Shown one piece after another: positions 1 to 14,600 of a stretch of DNA of 64,000 nt. Where the stretch lies: contig CM061091.1 of NCBI GenBank assembly GCA_030770545.1, positions 13,076,501 to 13,140,500 on the forward strand, in the 5' to 3' direction. Each line of letters begins with the position of its first letter. The stretch's first letter is position 1. Position numbers and translations under genes: made by a program. The DNA comes from Macropodus opercularis. Taxonomy: Eukaryota; Chordata; Actinopteri; Anabantiformes; Osphronemidae. Under the pieces are notes generated by a model. The model had not been told where the DNA came from, made no database searches, and saw nothing but the letters and a program-made list of their open reading frames with translations.

Positions 1-2594
1 TGTAGATGTGATATTCACTTTCACAGTATTGGAGAAAACAGAACAAATTATAGTAGGGGTGATATTTTATAGTAGGCAGACTTTTTGTTTTTTCACTTTC
101 ACTTTTTGTTGTTTAAAAGGTGTCATAAATGAAGCAGGGTTGTGCTACATTTTATAGCCTTATTTGTTATATTTATAGTCCAGAGAATGCTCGATTTGCT
201 TCTTTAACCCGATCGCTTATTTTTTGTTTTCTAACAACCGTGCACTATTGTATTTATATTGGGTTAAATTTAGATGCTCACCTAAATAGTCTTGCTCTGA
301 AGACCTCATGATCAAATGCCTGATCGTAGCAGAAACTGTGTGATAAATGTTTTGTCTTCTGACTGATATTTTTGTATAGATAGGCTAAAACACTTGCACA
401 TTTGTGTAGATAAAAATCCACACATGGAACTAATCAACTATTTAGTGGCAACAACATTTCACTGGGGAAGCACACACTGTTAGCAGATGTTATGTAGTTT
501 TTGATTGGGATGGAATTACAAAGGAAATGAAGCCTGTGGTTTTGAACATAGCTTCCTCTTCATGTGTGAGCTTATGCGTGACTGTTGGTTCGCAAATACA
601 AATTTCCTGCATTTCACTTGTCAGCGAAATGCTCTTTTGCTATAACCGCCCATCATAGTAGTCCCAAAATAGTGCAGAGATTATTGTTCTAGAAGCCCAG
701 ATGACCCCGTTTTAGGTACGTGTCTGTGTATGGCTGCAAGATTTGTTTATTTCTGAGAGTAGTCAACCTTCCTGCCACTTTGGTTCGTGTGGTGAAAGGT
801 GGGAGTCTGGGGGAGCTAGTGAGTGGGTGCTGAGCAGTAGCAACAAGGGAATAACAATGAGCCATAGGAGAGGGGAAGGGGCTGTGGTTTGCTGTGTCTC
901 ATGTTTCTCTCCATATACCAGTAAAGGGGAGCAGTACATCCTCTGTAGTTGTGTGCCTTTCTGGTTGGCTGTCTTGACTTGACTGACTTGATTGGAGGGA
1001 TATAAATAGCAGTCTTTGAATAGGATAACTGCAGAGGGAAGGCATTATGAGTGGGGGAGGGGGAGGGAGATGGAAGTGGCGCCAGGGAAGATGGGAGTGC
1101 CAGTGTCTCGGAGTAGAGAAAACTAATGCAGCCATGGTCTCATCTGCTCGCTCATTCAGTCAGTCACAAGGATGATCGTACTTATACGCACAAAGACGAG
1201 CATTGCACGTGCATTATGGAAGAAAGAAGTGAGGGAAGGAACGTGTGATTAATTCATGGTCTTAAGAAAGCTGAAGGCCTCATGAAGGAAGATGGTTCAC
1301 AGTGCGAGTGTGTTGAATGCCTTCATGGATGAACAAATAGACCATGGGTGCAATGACCAAATCAAGCTGGGGTAGCTGGTGGTTGACTGTGCAGATGTGT
1401 GGACCCAGATGTTAGAGCTGACGCATTAGTTCGTCGTTGTAAATGCCAGAGTGAGGATCGGTGACAGGCCCAACTTTGTTGTTTTTCTTTTTTTTTTTTT
1501 TGAATGGCACGCAATACATGATGATCTACGGGTCAGTCACAGTCGACATATTGGGCACCCTTGATATAGACCATGTGAAAGGCCATATCCCATCATCTTA
1601 ACTACGGTAGACATGCAGTGATTTAAGATGAGGGAAAGCCCACAATTACAAGGGATGGCTAGCTGTAAAGGAAGATAACTGTTTGGTGTTTTGATGAGAC
1701 ATCCTTCTAATGTTCCTAAAAAGACATTTGTCAGCCGTTTCTAACTCGGTTTCTAACAATATTCTCTGTGTTTACAGGGAAGTAATTCAGTCTGCTTCCT
1801 TGTGAAAGCTTATTTCTTAACTTGTGTAACCGAGAAAACCGGTTTCTGTCATCGGGGTAGGGGAGAGAAACCAGATTTTTCTGCCACTATGTGCATTACT
1901 CCCTGAGAACACGTATGTCTCACATGTATACACAAAACCCGGTTTCTAACCAGCTCTGTACCATTTCTTGATCTCAGATGGCTAGTGAGAAGAAGCATGT
2001 TTTGCTTTTTGTTTTTTTGGTTACTTGTCTGTCATAGCGCTGTCGGGCAGCTTGTCCAACACACAAGCAAAAAACTGCTGTTACTATACAGTTAAAACGT
2101 AGACAAACTAATTTTCCTCGTCTAATGCATATATAGGTCGATTTCCAGTAACCAGGTTAGTTAGGCCTTGTAAACTCATTCCCCAATTATCTGAGAAACC
2201 TGGTTTCTGTGATTAACCCAGATTCTTAAATGTGTGTAACTGTTGTGTGTCATTGAGGTTACGTATACATTCATATACTTCAGTACATGAATGTCTTAGT
2301 TTTAGTAAAAGCTGATATGAATACTGGGCCTTTTTTGTTTTGGGAAAAGATCTTGCTTTAACATTACCTGAGCTTGCCAGAAGCTTTTTACCTGCCACAG
2401 TTGCTATTCCAGATTTCTGTCCTCCCTTTTCTTTTTTTTTCCAGAGCTGGGGTTCAATGGTTGACAATGAAGCACTTTGTCTACCGCTAATGTCTACGTT
2501 GTCTGACAGCATGTAAATGTGTTTTCAAAGCAGCATACTCGCCAGGTGCTAACTTCTCACTCCAGCTCCTTTCTCTCTATTCTCTTTATTCCAG
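1..2594 (+). other. ankrd11: 5' intron or upstream region of ankrd11
   Basis: No coding exon is recognisable here. The first coding exon of ankrd11 has a splice acceptor (ttattccag) ending at 2594, so this stretch is most likely an intron following non-coding 5' exons that lie outside the window; mammalian ANKRD11 also has untranslated 5' exons. It contains a 16-base T run near 1486, a TATAAATAG motif at 1001-1009, and a cluster of AGAAACC/GGTTTCT motifs at 1738-2222. The short open frames here show no family resemblance. Confidence 0.6.
1738..2222. repeat. Cluster of AGAAACC/GGTTTCT inverted motifs, MITE-like
   Basis: Variants of the near-palindrome AGAAACC-n-GGTTTCT recur. A GGTTTCT arm lies near 1748, a gagaaaaccggtttctg block near 1833, a gagaaacca arm near 1865, aaacccggtttcta near 1936 and gagaaacctggtttctg near 2191. 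AACC and CCAGATTT/CCCAGATTC fragments lie between them. Repeated inverted arms over about 0.5 kb suggest a decayed non-autonomous DNA transposon with internal subrepeats. I cannot assign a named family, and the ends are approximate. Confidence 0.4.
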
Positions 2595-2653
2595 ACAGTT
2601 GATGACGATGCAATGGCAGCGTGAATGAAGCTTGGAGTGGGGAGAGCTGAATG

Positions 2654-5600
2654 ATGCCCAAAGGTGGGGGTTCTAAAACCCCCCAGCTGGACCACTTCCC
2701 ACTCAGCACTGACATGGTGGAAAAGCAGGGTGGGAAGAAGGTAAGACTAAAGGGTCACACACCTAAATATTTTTTTGGAAACACACAATCCCAATTCTGT
2801 GTTTTAATGGTCTTTGAAACACAGCAAAAAGGCTACATTTGAATAACCATTGTGAGCAATAACACAATTCAAGAGTTCAAATGACTGGATAGTAGGGTAC
2901 TTTCTCCACAACTGAAAGTACCAGCCCAAATGCATGTCCTTCAGTCTGCCAGTATCAGTATGACTGTTCACTGCTGAACTGTTGTAGCCTCTCCACAGCT
3001 CAGGCCTTTTGTAATGTGCTCAAATGTTGAGGTTGCAGCAAACATGACATTTGCTTGTCACCCTACAGTGATTCACAAAACATATGGTTGCCATGACGAG
3101 AAGCAGAGGCGTAGTATTCGAGTAGCATCATTAATTTGATGTATTTACCAGTGAGTGATGAGCACATGAATATAAATTCTTGGTAACAAACGTGTGGTTA
3201 CTTTCTCAATATTACACAATGGACTATTGTGTCATATTGGATACTGATAAACAGTGTTGTGTCCTTGACATTCAGGCAGAGGAAAGCACATCCAGGAGCA
3301 GTGTTAGAATGGGATATGGGAGTTTTTGGCCTGTTGAGACATATTCAGTCTTGAAATGCTATGTAAGACGCATGTTCTTAATTTGACACAGGTACAGTCA
3401 TGTTGTTTACTGTGGAAGACCGTATTGGGCGCAGCTTGATGATGTCACGGTTTGTATCAACTGTTAAACTAGTGGCAGCAGCACCGAGTGGCAAAGAGAG
3501 GAGAGGTACAGCTTATGCAGGCAAGGATTTACAGCCCTCCGCAAAGGATTGCATCAGTCTCTGGCATGGAGGGAGGGAATGAAGCGCATAGGGGTGGGTG
3601 GAAAACGGAGTGAGACGAAAAGAGCAGGCATTGCTAGGAGACCACCAGACTGGCAGATTTAACTAAGTCTGTACTTGTCAAAGCAGAAATAAATAAGCTA
3701 GTTTAATGGGGAAACTAGTTTTTTGGTGATTTGTCTTTTTTATGCCCGTAAAATTTACTGTTCTGTTTTTGTTTTCTACTCATAAAATAGTCGCTTCTTT
3801 GCGTCACGGTTAGCTTGCTTAAATGTGTTGCATCTTTTATCAATGCCCAGCTGTACGCACCACGCGTTTGTGTGATTTGTGTATTTTTTAGTGGAAGCAG
3901 ACAGAAAGAGAAAGGAAAAGCATGTGATTCGCTAACTGTAGCTGACACTGTTTGTCTGTACTGTACCATGACATCATAGTCTTATGACTAGGGCAGGGCA
4001 GGGGGAGGAGTTCAGTGAATCGACACATAATGAAAAACCTGCCCTGAGGACAGAGAGAGACGGTGGAGGACGGAAGAAAATGTGATATAAAGAGTGCATG
4101 TATATATTACAAGTGGCCTGACCTGTTCTTCACTATAAGACCTTAAACCTCTTTAACAGAAAAACTAAACTGATTAGTGTGTTTACTGCTGCTGGTTAAA
4201 AAGCTGTATTACAGCTGTATACAGTAGAATAATCAAGTGTTTCCATTATGAAAGTCATGAGTTTTTTGTTTTTTTTTATTTACTTATTTTAGTGTGCATC
4301 TGCCTTACTCATCCAAATTAAATCCTAGAATGAGTTGCTACTTTATTTCAATACAAAAACAACTACTAAAGTGCAACATAAAAAGAAGCAGTTACACACC
4401 ATGGTTTTTCATTTTTGAGGGTGCTAATTGGAAAAGGAATACAAAGAAATTTTAAAACAAAGAAAAATGTTAATCAAACACATAAGTATTTACATCTGTT
4501 GATAGAAGATATATTTGGGCCAGTGATTGTTTCCAGCAGCTGCTGACCACAGAGCCGAATGAGCTGAGTTTCTCTCCCTGAGCGCTTTGCTCTTTATGCT
4601 AGAGTATCACAAATCTAGGAGAAAACTCTTCAAGTTTGGTTTTGCAAAGACCATAGAGGCTACGAAAATTAAAATGGAATGACCAATACAAAAAGTTGCA
4701 GCAAGACGCAGGCTCACTCATACGTGTCTTTTCATATTTCCATACTTTTAGGTCAGAAGTGAAGCAAAAACGTATTTATTTATTCTGATCAAAACAACCC
4801 GAACAATACATTTGTGGTCTCCAATTTTTCTCTGTGGCTAAGACTAAATGAAAGGATCCTTCTCAGCTTGCCCTGACGTGTTTGCACCTTGAAGTTGACT
4901 TCAACTCGCACTACTTTTCTAATACACTGGACAAATTCTGATTTCATTGTTCTGATGAGTGAAAGTTAACTTTATGTGGTTGTGTATTGCTTAGTTGTTG
5001 ACAGTTTTCTAGATATTGGATTTATAAAATGTAGTGCTCAATATGTTCTGTTTGCCTCTTTCACAGGATAAAGTGTTGTCAAACAAGACTCCCAAATTGG
5101 ATCGCAGTGATGGGGTCAAAGAAATGAAAGAAAAGGCCCCTAAAAGGAAGCTGCCCTTCACTGCTGGAGCTAATGGAGACCAGAAAGATTCTGACTCGGG
5201 TAAGACGGTGTTTACACACGTTAGATCTTCAACTCCGTGTGAAGTGGAAATCAAAGAGGAATTGGAGTTATTTCATCACATCCTCTGAAGCTGGCAGGAA
5301 GTAGGTAGCTGTAGTCTCTAAAAGGGGGTTGGGCTTTGGGAAGTGAGAATGCGCTCAGCAGTAGCTTCACATTAGCTGTGTGCAGAAGCAAGGAGATTGT
5401 TCCTAGAGCTGCAGTTTGAATGGAGAGGAAGACCACCTAAAATCATGATCCATTTAATTTCAGACTTGGTGTGGATTTGGTAAGGCTCAGGCTTTGTGTT
5501 TTCTTTAATTAGAGAGAGGAGGACTTCTGGTTGTGCATGTTTGACTTTGGCCTTTGAGGGTTCAGGATTTAGTGTGTTGATAATGGTCCAACTCTCAGGC

Positions 5601-8600
5601 TTTGGTAACAGCCTTCATCATCACCAATGGCTCATTGGTGAAGGCTCATGGTCATGGCAGGCTCATTATTTTCAGTGATTTTTAATTTTTTTTAATGGTT
5701 TTCCTTTCCAGTGTGAAGTCTAAGGTTAAACGTTTGTGTGTTGCAACACATAACTATTATGGTTTGGGGTCAAGTTTTGTAAGTTGGATGTGGATTTTGC
5801 TCTCTACTTTTTTTATTGCCATATTTGATTCCTTGCAGCGTTTGTATGTGTGCCATTGTCTATTGTACGCTGACATGTATGTTGCATGCTAAATTAATTT
5901 GTCCCTAGAAGTATTACATTGTTTTTGTATACTTAAAATGTATTCACAGACAACCAAAAACTAAATGATATGAAGAGCTACTAATGCTTCTGCTTGTAGC
6001 TTGTCCAAGAATGGAGGGCAGCCCCACCCCCCCAGTAAGGGGAGGTGTGAACGCTCAGCTCAGGAACAATAGCTGAACCTTCTATTATTATGCTAACAGC
6101 CCTGTCTGTTATTGGGTTAGGCTATAGGCTCTTGCATACAGTCCTTGACTCTTAACTTTCTCTCTCTGCAACATAATGTTTCAAGCAGTTTGTAGAGGAC
6201 TAGATGATTCCAGAGCTCACTATTATCATCACATTATCCCACCGTTTATCTGATAAGTTTGCTACTACGCACATTATTGTAGTACTTAAAGTTCATTCTG
6301 ATGTTTTGCATCACATGGACAAAATGTAATTTTTCGCCATAGCTTAATGTTTTCAGCAGTGCAGAGCAATATTCTTGGTCTCTGTTTTGTACATGTTTGG
6401 CTTATTTGTCTGTAACTTTGTGTGTGTGTGTGTGTGTGTAATAGTCTGACTTTGTGACAAAACATTTTGTCTTTGGTACCAACTTTAAAACCTTCTAAAA
6501 TCATTAATATGCAATTTATGTATTGTTATTTTATCTACGTCATATCTGCTTTGACGTACATATCAATTTAAAAGGATATTGTGTTGGGATTTGATGTGCA
6601 TTTATATTTGACTTAATGCTCAACACAATATTTTGCAAATCTCATCAACCCACACTTTATTTACAATAGAATAAAACATTTTAGTACTTGGAATTTTATT
6701 ATTTTAGACATTTCAGCTATAGCTAGTTTTCAGTTTGAGTGCAGAGACCTGTCGCTGGAGTTTAGGATTGCAGTGCTGTCCCATTCCTGTTGATACAGAA
6801 CTCTAGCTGCTCAACAGTCCTAGACCTTTTTTTAAACTATCAGGTTTTACGATACTCCAAATGTTTCTATTGGTGAAAGGACTGGACTGCAGGCAGGTCA
6901 GTTTAGCATCTTTTTGTGCCATGTTGTTGGGATGGATGCATTATGTGTTTGAACAATATTGAAATATGCAAGGCCTTCCCTGAAAAAGACGTTGTGTAGA
7001 TAGGAGCATATGTTCCTCTATGTACTTTTCAGCATTGATGGAGCCTTTCCAGATTTGTTAGCTGTCCACGCCATAGGGACCAATGCTCCTTCATACCATC
7101 AGAGACGCAGGCTTTGAAATTTGAACTGGCTGCTGATAAGAAGCTGATGGCCTCACTCCTTTAGTCCAAATATTTAAAATTTTAATAACTCTAACCACAG
7201 AACAGTTTTCCCATTTAGACTCAGACCACTTTAAATGAGCATTAGCCCAGAGTACACACCAGTGTTCCTGGGTCTGGATATAGCTTCTTCTTTGCATGAT
7301 GCAGCTTGCCTGGATTGGATTGGTTTGGATTAGATTGCCTGGCAAACTGTGTTCACATTGATTTCTGGATGCGTTCCTGTTTTTAATGCAGTGCTGTCTG
7401 AGGTCCCGAAGATCATGTACATTCAGTTTTGACCTTCCCCTGCCATTTATGCATTCAAGAGGGTCTTCCTCAATGAAATGCTCCTTTCTACACCAATTCA
7501 TGTTACTGACCTGTTGCTAATTAACCTAATTACTTGTCCAAATGCTCCTTCATTTATTTTTGATTTGTGGCAATTACTATACCTTTTCTGACCCTGTTCC
7601 AACATCCTTTGAGATGTGTTGATGCCATCAAATGAGCTAATATTTTCCATGAAATGTGAAAATATCAGTTTTTTCCCCATCTCTAGCACGTGTCATATGG
7701 TGTGACACAACAAATACACATTTGAGGTTGTTTGTCTGTTTGTTTCTATGCTGAATATTAGTTTGTCTTTTGGCCTTGCTTGGTAGGATCTTTGGACAAA
7801 CTCTGTTGGTGCTTTTAGTAGTAGTTGTTTCTTACGGCGATTTCCCCAATGTGTTTAATAAAGCAACTCAAAAGTATTAAAAATCAAGTGAACAAGTGAA
7901 AGTTTTATATTGAATTTCTCCCTTTGAAAACTCATCAGACCTCCCTTGAACGCCTCCTCAGCAAAGCAACATAACAGCATTCCTCCTTGCTGAGGTCATT
8001 TGTCTTCTGCTCTTTCTCTTCATCAGCACTATCCACAGCACTAGCATAGATAGTTGGTAGAACATTCAGATCAGCTGCCCACTGAAGGGAGGATCAGTCT
8101 GAAAAGGCTTTGTACATGTAAGAAAAATAGGTATTTTTAGGTTATTTTGTGAAAGATTTTGTCCCCGCATAAGAATCGAAGGTTTAAAAAAAAAAAACTT
8201 CCTGCACCATCTCTCATAAGTTTAATGTAACAACAGTGAAATTATTACAGAGTGAGATGTGCAATATGATTGTCATACAGTTGCCTTGTGCTCACTCATC
8301 ATGTAATTTATGTTTGACTACAGCCAAATAGATTTATTTTTTTGGATGTGTTTTACAGTGCTAAAATAATCACATTTAACCCCATCTGTTAATTGGCACA
8401 TTTTGACTTTCTAAAATGCAGTACGAGGATATGGTAACTTTATTTTAGATGTGTGTGTGTGACATTTGGGTTATGCAATTGTCTTTTATTGGCAAATTGA
8501 TTTATCAGTAATGATATAATTAGAAATTAGTTGAAGGAACATCTTTAATCACAATCGCAAACATTATTGTCATTGGGCGAATAAGTTCTGACTGTTTCCC

Positions 8601-11600
8601 AATGTGAAATAAATTTAAGACCCTAAAAGAATGATGTATTCCAGATATCGTTGGCTCACATTTTCCTTTTTATGGTATTTGTAGTCGCAACGTACTTTAA
8701 TGTGCTCACACATGTGAGTTCTTCTTTAGTAGCCTTCCTCGATATTCGTGGAAATGGCATCCCTGTTTTCCTCACTGGGTCAGTTGTGCAGCAGGTGATG
8801 ATTGTCAGCTTTTGTGACCGGAGCAGGAAGGTGTGACCTGAGCTATGTTGGCTGGATCGTGAAAAGAAAGTCTGCATATTATTAGCTCACACAGATTTCC
8901 CCGCCAGGTTAAGACGCTTTTTTTTTTTTTTTTCTTACTCTCTCCCTCCATAACTGAAAAAACTATGTAACCAACTTGCCAGTGGGACACTATGTTCATG
9001 AGACTCTCTTGCTCAATACAAAGCATTGGCAAAACATCCTGTAGGCCATTTCCTGCCTCTTCTCCCTTAACTTCCTGTTTGTGCAATTTTTTTATGTGTC
9101 CCTAAAGAGAACATTGTTTCACTCTATTCATGGCACAGTGAAACATACCTGGCTCAGCTGGTCAGGGCAGTTCTTCCTGTCATGGAATCTCTTGACTAAC
9201 TGAACTTGACTGTCTCTTTGTTTTGAAGTTGCCAAACAATCCAGTATTGTCTATATGCCATATCGGAATCTAAAGCTATTATAACTTGACATATGCATTT
9301 GATGTGCTCCCACCCCTGGTTCAGGTAGACGGCCTATTCATAGGGTGACTATATCGAGCCAGGTTCCTTTTTTAAATTCTCCTTTTCTCTTATCGTCTGA
9401 GTCAAGTTTCAAGGCGTAAGGAGAGTAAGCTTTCAACCCTGTGTACTGAGTAATATCATTTTACTTGCACCCATAAAAGCCATAGAAGTGGCCCCAGTAG
9501 ACATTCACTTGAAAAAAATGTTATGACAGCAGGGACACTGTTTGGGTGATCCACAGTTTGTAGGAATATATTGTTGATGAAGCTTTCTGTGATTAGTCAA
9601 ACCGAAATTATATGTATACAAAATGCATATTTTTGTTCTTAAACATGTGGGATGAATCGTATAGCTGTGTAATGCTATTCCAAGTTTTTGTCAAATTAAA
9701 CTAACTACTGCAGACAGTATTTATTTGGTGAAAATGTGTCTTTCATGGAAGAATAGTTTAATCATACTGTTAAATTATAATTTTGACAAACTGCCTTATC
9801 TATGTTCAGATTAGTACCACCTGGGGTCTAGAGACCACTATTACAAATCAGCAAGCCAGTATTTGCCACCAATGATGACTCTTGTATTAGAGACTTGAGC
9901 CTTACATGCCATTTAGTAGCAGCCCCCTGTATTGGTGCACCAAGGTAATAATTGCCCTGCCGGTTCCATTTCTTGTAAACACATTATGGCAAGGCTAGTG
10001 TAGCACGTTCTCTGTTCTGCTTCTAAAAAAACATGTTTGGACTGCTTCTGTGGTCCCTGCTGTTAAAGTCCTAGTAAGAAGGAATGTGTCTAAGTGGCAA
10101 ATGCTTTGGAGAATGTGAGTGGATATCAAAGAGGGGTGGGGGCACATTAGCTGTAAGTGTTCACAGATGTTAGTGAAAGTTCATCTGTTCTGTACATGCG
10201 TCTGAAAAATATTTCCTTGGAAAGCATTTAGACACCGGAAGCCTAAGCCACCGTGCTTCCTTCTGGCCTTGTTTACTTGCGTTTGTGGCCTCCAGCAGTG
10301 CAGCTTGCCTTAAAATGAGAAGTGTTGGTCTCATATAAATCAAGTGCTCTAAGTTATTTCTATACATACTCATTTGATTGAGTTCTGTCTAGATCTCCTT
10401 CTGTTGTACATCTGGATATTTGGTAGAATTTTCTTGCTATCACAGTTCCTTTCAGGGATGATGTGTTAAAGCCAAGTGTAGCTCTACCCTACGGAAGGGT
10501 CATCAGATGGTATGTTACAACTCAAAATAATTGCTGGGTGTGACTTTGTGGAGCAGCTGCTTTTGTCCAGTAGCACCATGTCTCCAGTAAGCCTGGCAGG
10601 CAGGCAGGCAGTGACCTTGGCAAGGCCATGTTGAATTGAAATGTACACCAACTATTTCGTAATAACAGTGGGTCTGCCAAGTCACACCCTCTTCCCTCTC
10701 GTCTCTATTCAGCCTGATTGGCTTGGAGACGGACACAAACACGTTGCCTGCTGGCCCCTCCCTTCCTCAGGGGCAGCTGGGTAATAACACAAAAGTCACC
10801 CCTTGCTTCTGCCAAACTTTTCACATACTGAGTTACATATACACTATAGTATGTGAACTATTGCACTGTGCTTTGTGTATCTATTTTTTGCTTTACTTTC
10901 GTAGAGGGTAGTTTGACGTCTTGGGCTAACAGAGAAATTAAATGATAATTTTAAAAAAACATTCAAGAGTTGTCCATATTCATAAAAAAAAGTTTTAAAA
11001 ACTTTGACTCTTTTCGGACCAATATGTTTATGTGTGAGTGTATGTGTGCACCTTGTTGTTTATGCAACCCACCAAATTAACTGTGATCATCTTCTACTTT
11101 TATTACAGAGAAACCAGGTCCAGAGCGGAAGCGTATTAAAAAAGAGCCCACCAACACCCGGAAGGCGGGCTTGCCGTTTGGAATGGGGATGCCAGGCATC
11201 CGGGCCGGGTACCCTCTCTCTGAACGGCAGCAGGTGGCCTTGCTCATGCAAATGACAGCTGAGGAGTCCGTCAACAGTCCAGGTGCGTGCTTATCATGGA
11301 GGCCACGTCTTCTGTGGAAGGGTAGCAGACAAGGAAAGGGAGATAGGAGAGAGCTTTATATGTAGAAAATGTTTGCGTATGGGAGGTCATATTTTGTCCT
11401 GAGAGATCAATTCTGATAAGTTTCTAGTTCTTAGTACTGTAATCTATTTTTTTTATTTCTAAGCCTTTGCTGTTGGTGCTTGTTTTGTCCTAGCAGCTCT
11501 ATGATAGATGATGTAGAGTAGTGGAATTCTTTTTCTAAAATACAGAGAGACCAAGGAAATCCTCTAAGTATTCCATTAGTCTTAAGATAATGATGCAGTC

Positions 11601-14600
11601 ACAGCATTTGAGCCAAATTATAACGTCCATTGAAACATTTAAGGTTGACTTAATTGATATCTTTTAAGATTATAGTGTTACTTAAACCTTCTTGTAGCCT
11701 TTGAATTGTTTGCTTCTCTGTTGTAAACAGAGCCATTTAGTTTTAAATATATTTGTTGTTTGCAATAGCATTATTTTTATAACATTTAATTTTTTATTTT
11801 CTTGTTGACATTTGAGATAATATTAGCTGGGTGAGGATCAGCATAGCATCTATTTATATGTTAATTCTTGTGCTGCATGCCTGAAGGCATGGACATAGAT
11901 TAAGTGAGTGTCTTTCAAATATCATTTGGGACAATAGTTGTGCAAACTCAATAATGTAAATGTGATTAAGGCTTGGGTTTAATCTTGTAAATGTGATGAA
12001 ATGAGCTCAAGTCAAGTAGATTCAACCACCCTGCTGCTCATTATAAGAGTGTGATTGCCCCCTTCTGGCTGCAAGCAGTTCAAACAAGTTATTCATAACA
12101 GAATTATCTGACAAAATAGAAAAGTTAGGAGTCTTGTTAAAAATGTGCCCAAGATATGTGTATTGTCCCATATCTTACAGACACAACACCAAAGCATCAG
12201 TCACAGTCCAGCCTGGGTCAGAAGGGAACACCAAACTCTGCATCTAAAACCAAAGACAAAGTGAATAAACGCAATGAGCGAGGAGAGACTCGGCTGCACA
12301 GAGCAGCAATCCGTGGAGAGGTACGCCGCATCAAGGAGCTCATCAATGAGGGAGCTGATGTGAATGTAAAAGACTTTGCAGGTAAGGGTCCTTTTATAGA
12401 TTTCTTATTTACTTTGCCTACTTTTTAATAAAAATGTTGTATGTGCCTCTTACACCTTTTTGTCTTATCTTTAGGCTGGACTGCATTACATGAAGCGTGC
12501 AACCGGGGGTATTATGATGTGGCCAAGCAGCTGCTGGCAGCCGGAGCAGAGGTCAACACCAAGGGTCTGGATGATGATACACCTCTGCATGATGCATCTA
12601 ACAATGGACATTTTAAGGTAAAAAAAAAAGTGCATAAAACCTATTGCCATTAAAAAAGCTAACAGTCTAAGATTAGGTCATATAATTCCTACCTGGCTCA
12701 TCAGGCTTATTCATGATTTGTGATCACGCACATATAAGTTGTAGTGATGCTGTAGAGTTGTGTTCTTTAACCTTTAAAGTGTAATGAAGCTGAAATATTG
12801 TACTAATGTATTAAAACATTTTCAGGTGGTTAAACTACTTTTGCGGTATGGTGGGGACCCACGTCAAAGCAACAGGAGAGGTGAAACGCCACTGAAGGTT
12901 GCCAACTCTCCAACTATGCTGAATCTATTGCTGGGGAAAGGCACTTACACTTCCAGTGACGAAAGTTCTTCAGGTATGTAATATTAAAACTATGAGTCGT
13001 CTAATTGCTGTTACAAGTAAAGCGAGATAGAAGTGTAGATGGGTTGTACATATAAACGGTTTATTAGTGTGCCTCTTTTTACTTTCTGCAGAATCTTCAG
13101 AGGAGGAAGATGCCCCATCATTTGCCCCTTCTAGCTCTGTTGATGGCAATAACACAGACTCAGAGTTTGAGAAGGGCCTGAAGTTGAAGGGGAAAACCAT
13201 AGACACTCCAAAATCTGCTGTCACACCAGTCAAAGATGAATACGAATTTGACGAGGATGATGAAGAGGAACGTGTCCCTCCCGTGGACGATAAACATCTC
13301 TTGAAAAAAGACTTCCGTAAAGACTCTGTCAGCAAGGCCAATAGTTTTATCTCCATACCCAAGATGGAGGTCAAAACCTATTCCAAAAGCAACTCGCTCA
13401 CACCAAAGAAAACCATCAGGCGGATCGTCTCCGACAGTAACAGTTCAGACGAGGATGATAGGACTTTGTGTTTCACCCCAGCACCTACACCACGACAACA
13501 GGCCCAGCAAACAAATAGCAAGACAAGAGACTCTGTCAGCATGAGCTCTAAACAGCAGAAAGACAAAAATAAAGTGAAAAAGAAACGGAAGAAGGAGAGT
13601 AAAAATAGTGTCAGTAAAGAAGTGAGGTTTGGTAAGGTCAATGACAAATTCTGTACATCTGATTCTGACTGTGGCGATATGGAGAGCGAAGACGATAAGG
13701 GCTCAAATAGTATAAAAGACTCTTCTGCAACAGGCCTGAAAGAATCCCCTGGCTTTAATGCATCATCCTCCTCTTCCCATGGCAACTTGAACTCTCAGAA
13801 ACAAGCACCATCATTAGCAGAACAACACCCAAAACAATGGAGGACAGATGGTTGGAAGACCGTGTCGTCTCCGACATGGTCAGATGTCAGTTCTTTCTCA
13901 GATTCAGTCAGAACAAGATTATCCAGTGAGTCTGACTATTCGTCTGCTGATTCCAGTGTGGAGTCTATAAAACAAGTTAAAAGGAAAGCACAGGAGAATA
14001 AAAAGAAGAATAACAATGTGCACAGTAGCACAGCGGACAAGAAAAATTCTGATCTCTACAAAAACTCCAATACAGACAGTGCAGTCTTCAAAACTGATGT
14101 AGATGGCAAAGTGCTGAAAAAGCATAAAGTGAAGCACAAGCACAAAAATAAGGAAAAGGACAAAGCTCCTAGTCTGGTACTTAATCAAGACATGAATGAA
14201 AAATTTGTCAAGAGCTATTCATTTGATTTTGATGATTCAAGGCAGAAGTCCTTAATTGTTGAGTCAGAATCTCCAGCTGAGAGCAAGGTCAAATTATCCA
14301 AACATGAAAAAGACCATTCGAAAAAGGAGGACCGGCTTTCAAAAGGCAAGTCTGAGGATAAGGACTGGTCATCTGGAAAAGATCTGCACCGAACAGGTAA
14401 AGAGGAGAAATATAGGAAAATGAAAGACTCCACCAAGGACAAGACGAATAAGGAGGAGAGGGAAAAGCCTGTAAAATCTGACAAGGACAGAAATGTCAAA
14501 GAGAAAGAAAAGCCTAAGGAAGATAAACAAAAGGCTCACAAGGAGGAGAAAAAGAAAAAGTCTAAGGAGAAGTCCTCCTCAAAGGCAGACAGGAAGAATG

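Larger units (their letters stand above)
5200..11108 (+). other. ankrd11: ankrd11 intron with an ancient transposon relic
   Basis: Donor G|GTAAGA at 5200 and acceptor tattacag ending at 11108, phase 1. At 5.9 kb this is the longest intron of the gene in the window. It contains a (TG)n tract at 6419-6439 and a decayed Tc1/mariner copy at about 6610-7700. An imperfect hairpin lies near 5611-5645 (gccttc...caccaat facing attggtgaaggc). The rest is unremarkable AT-rich sequence. Confidence 0.85.
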
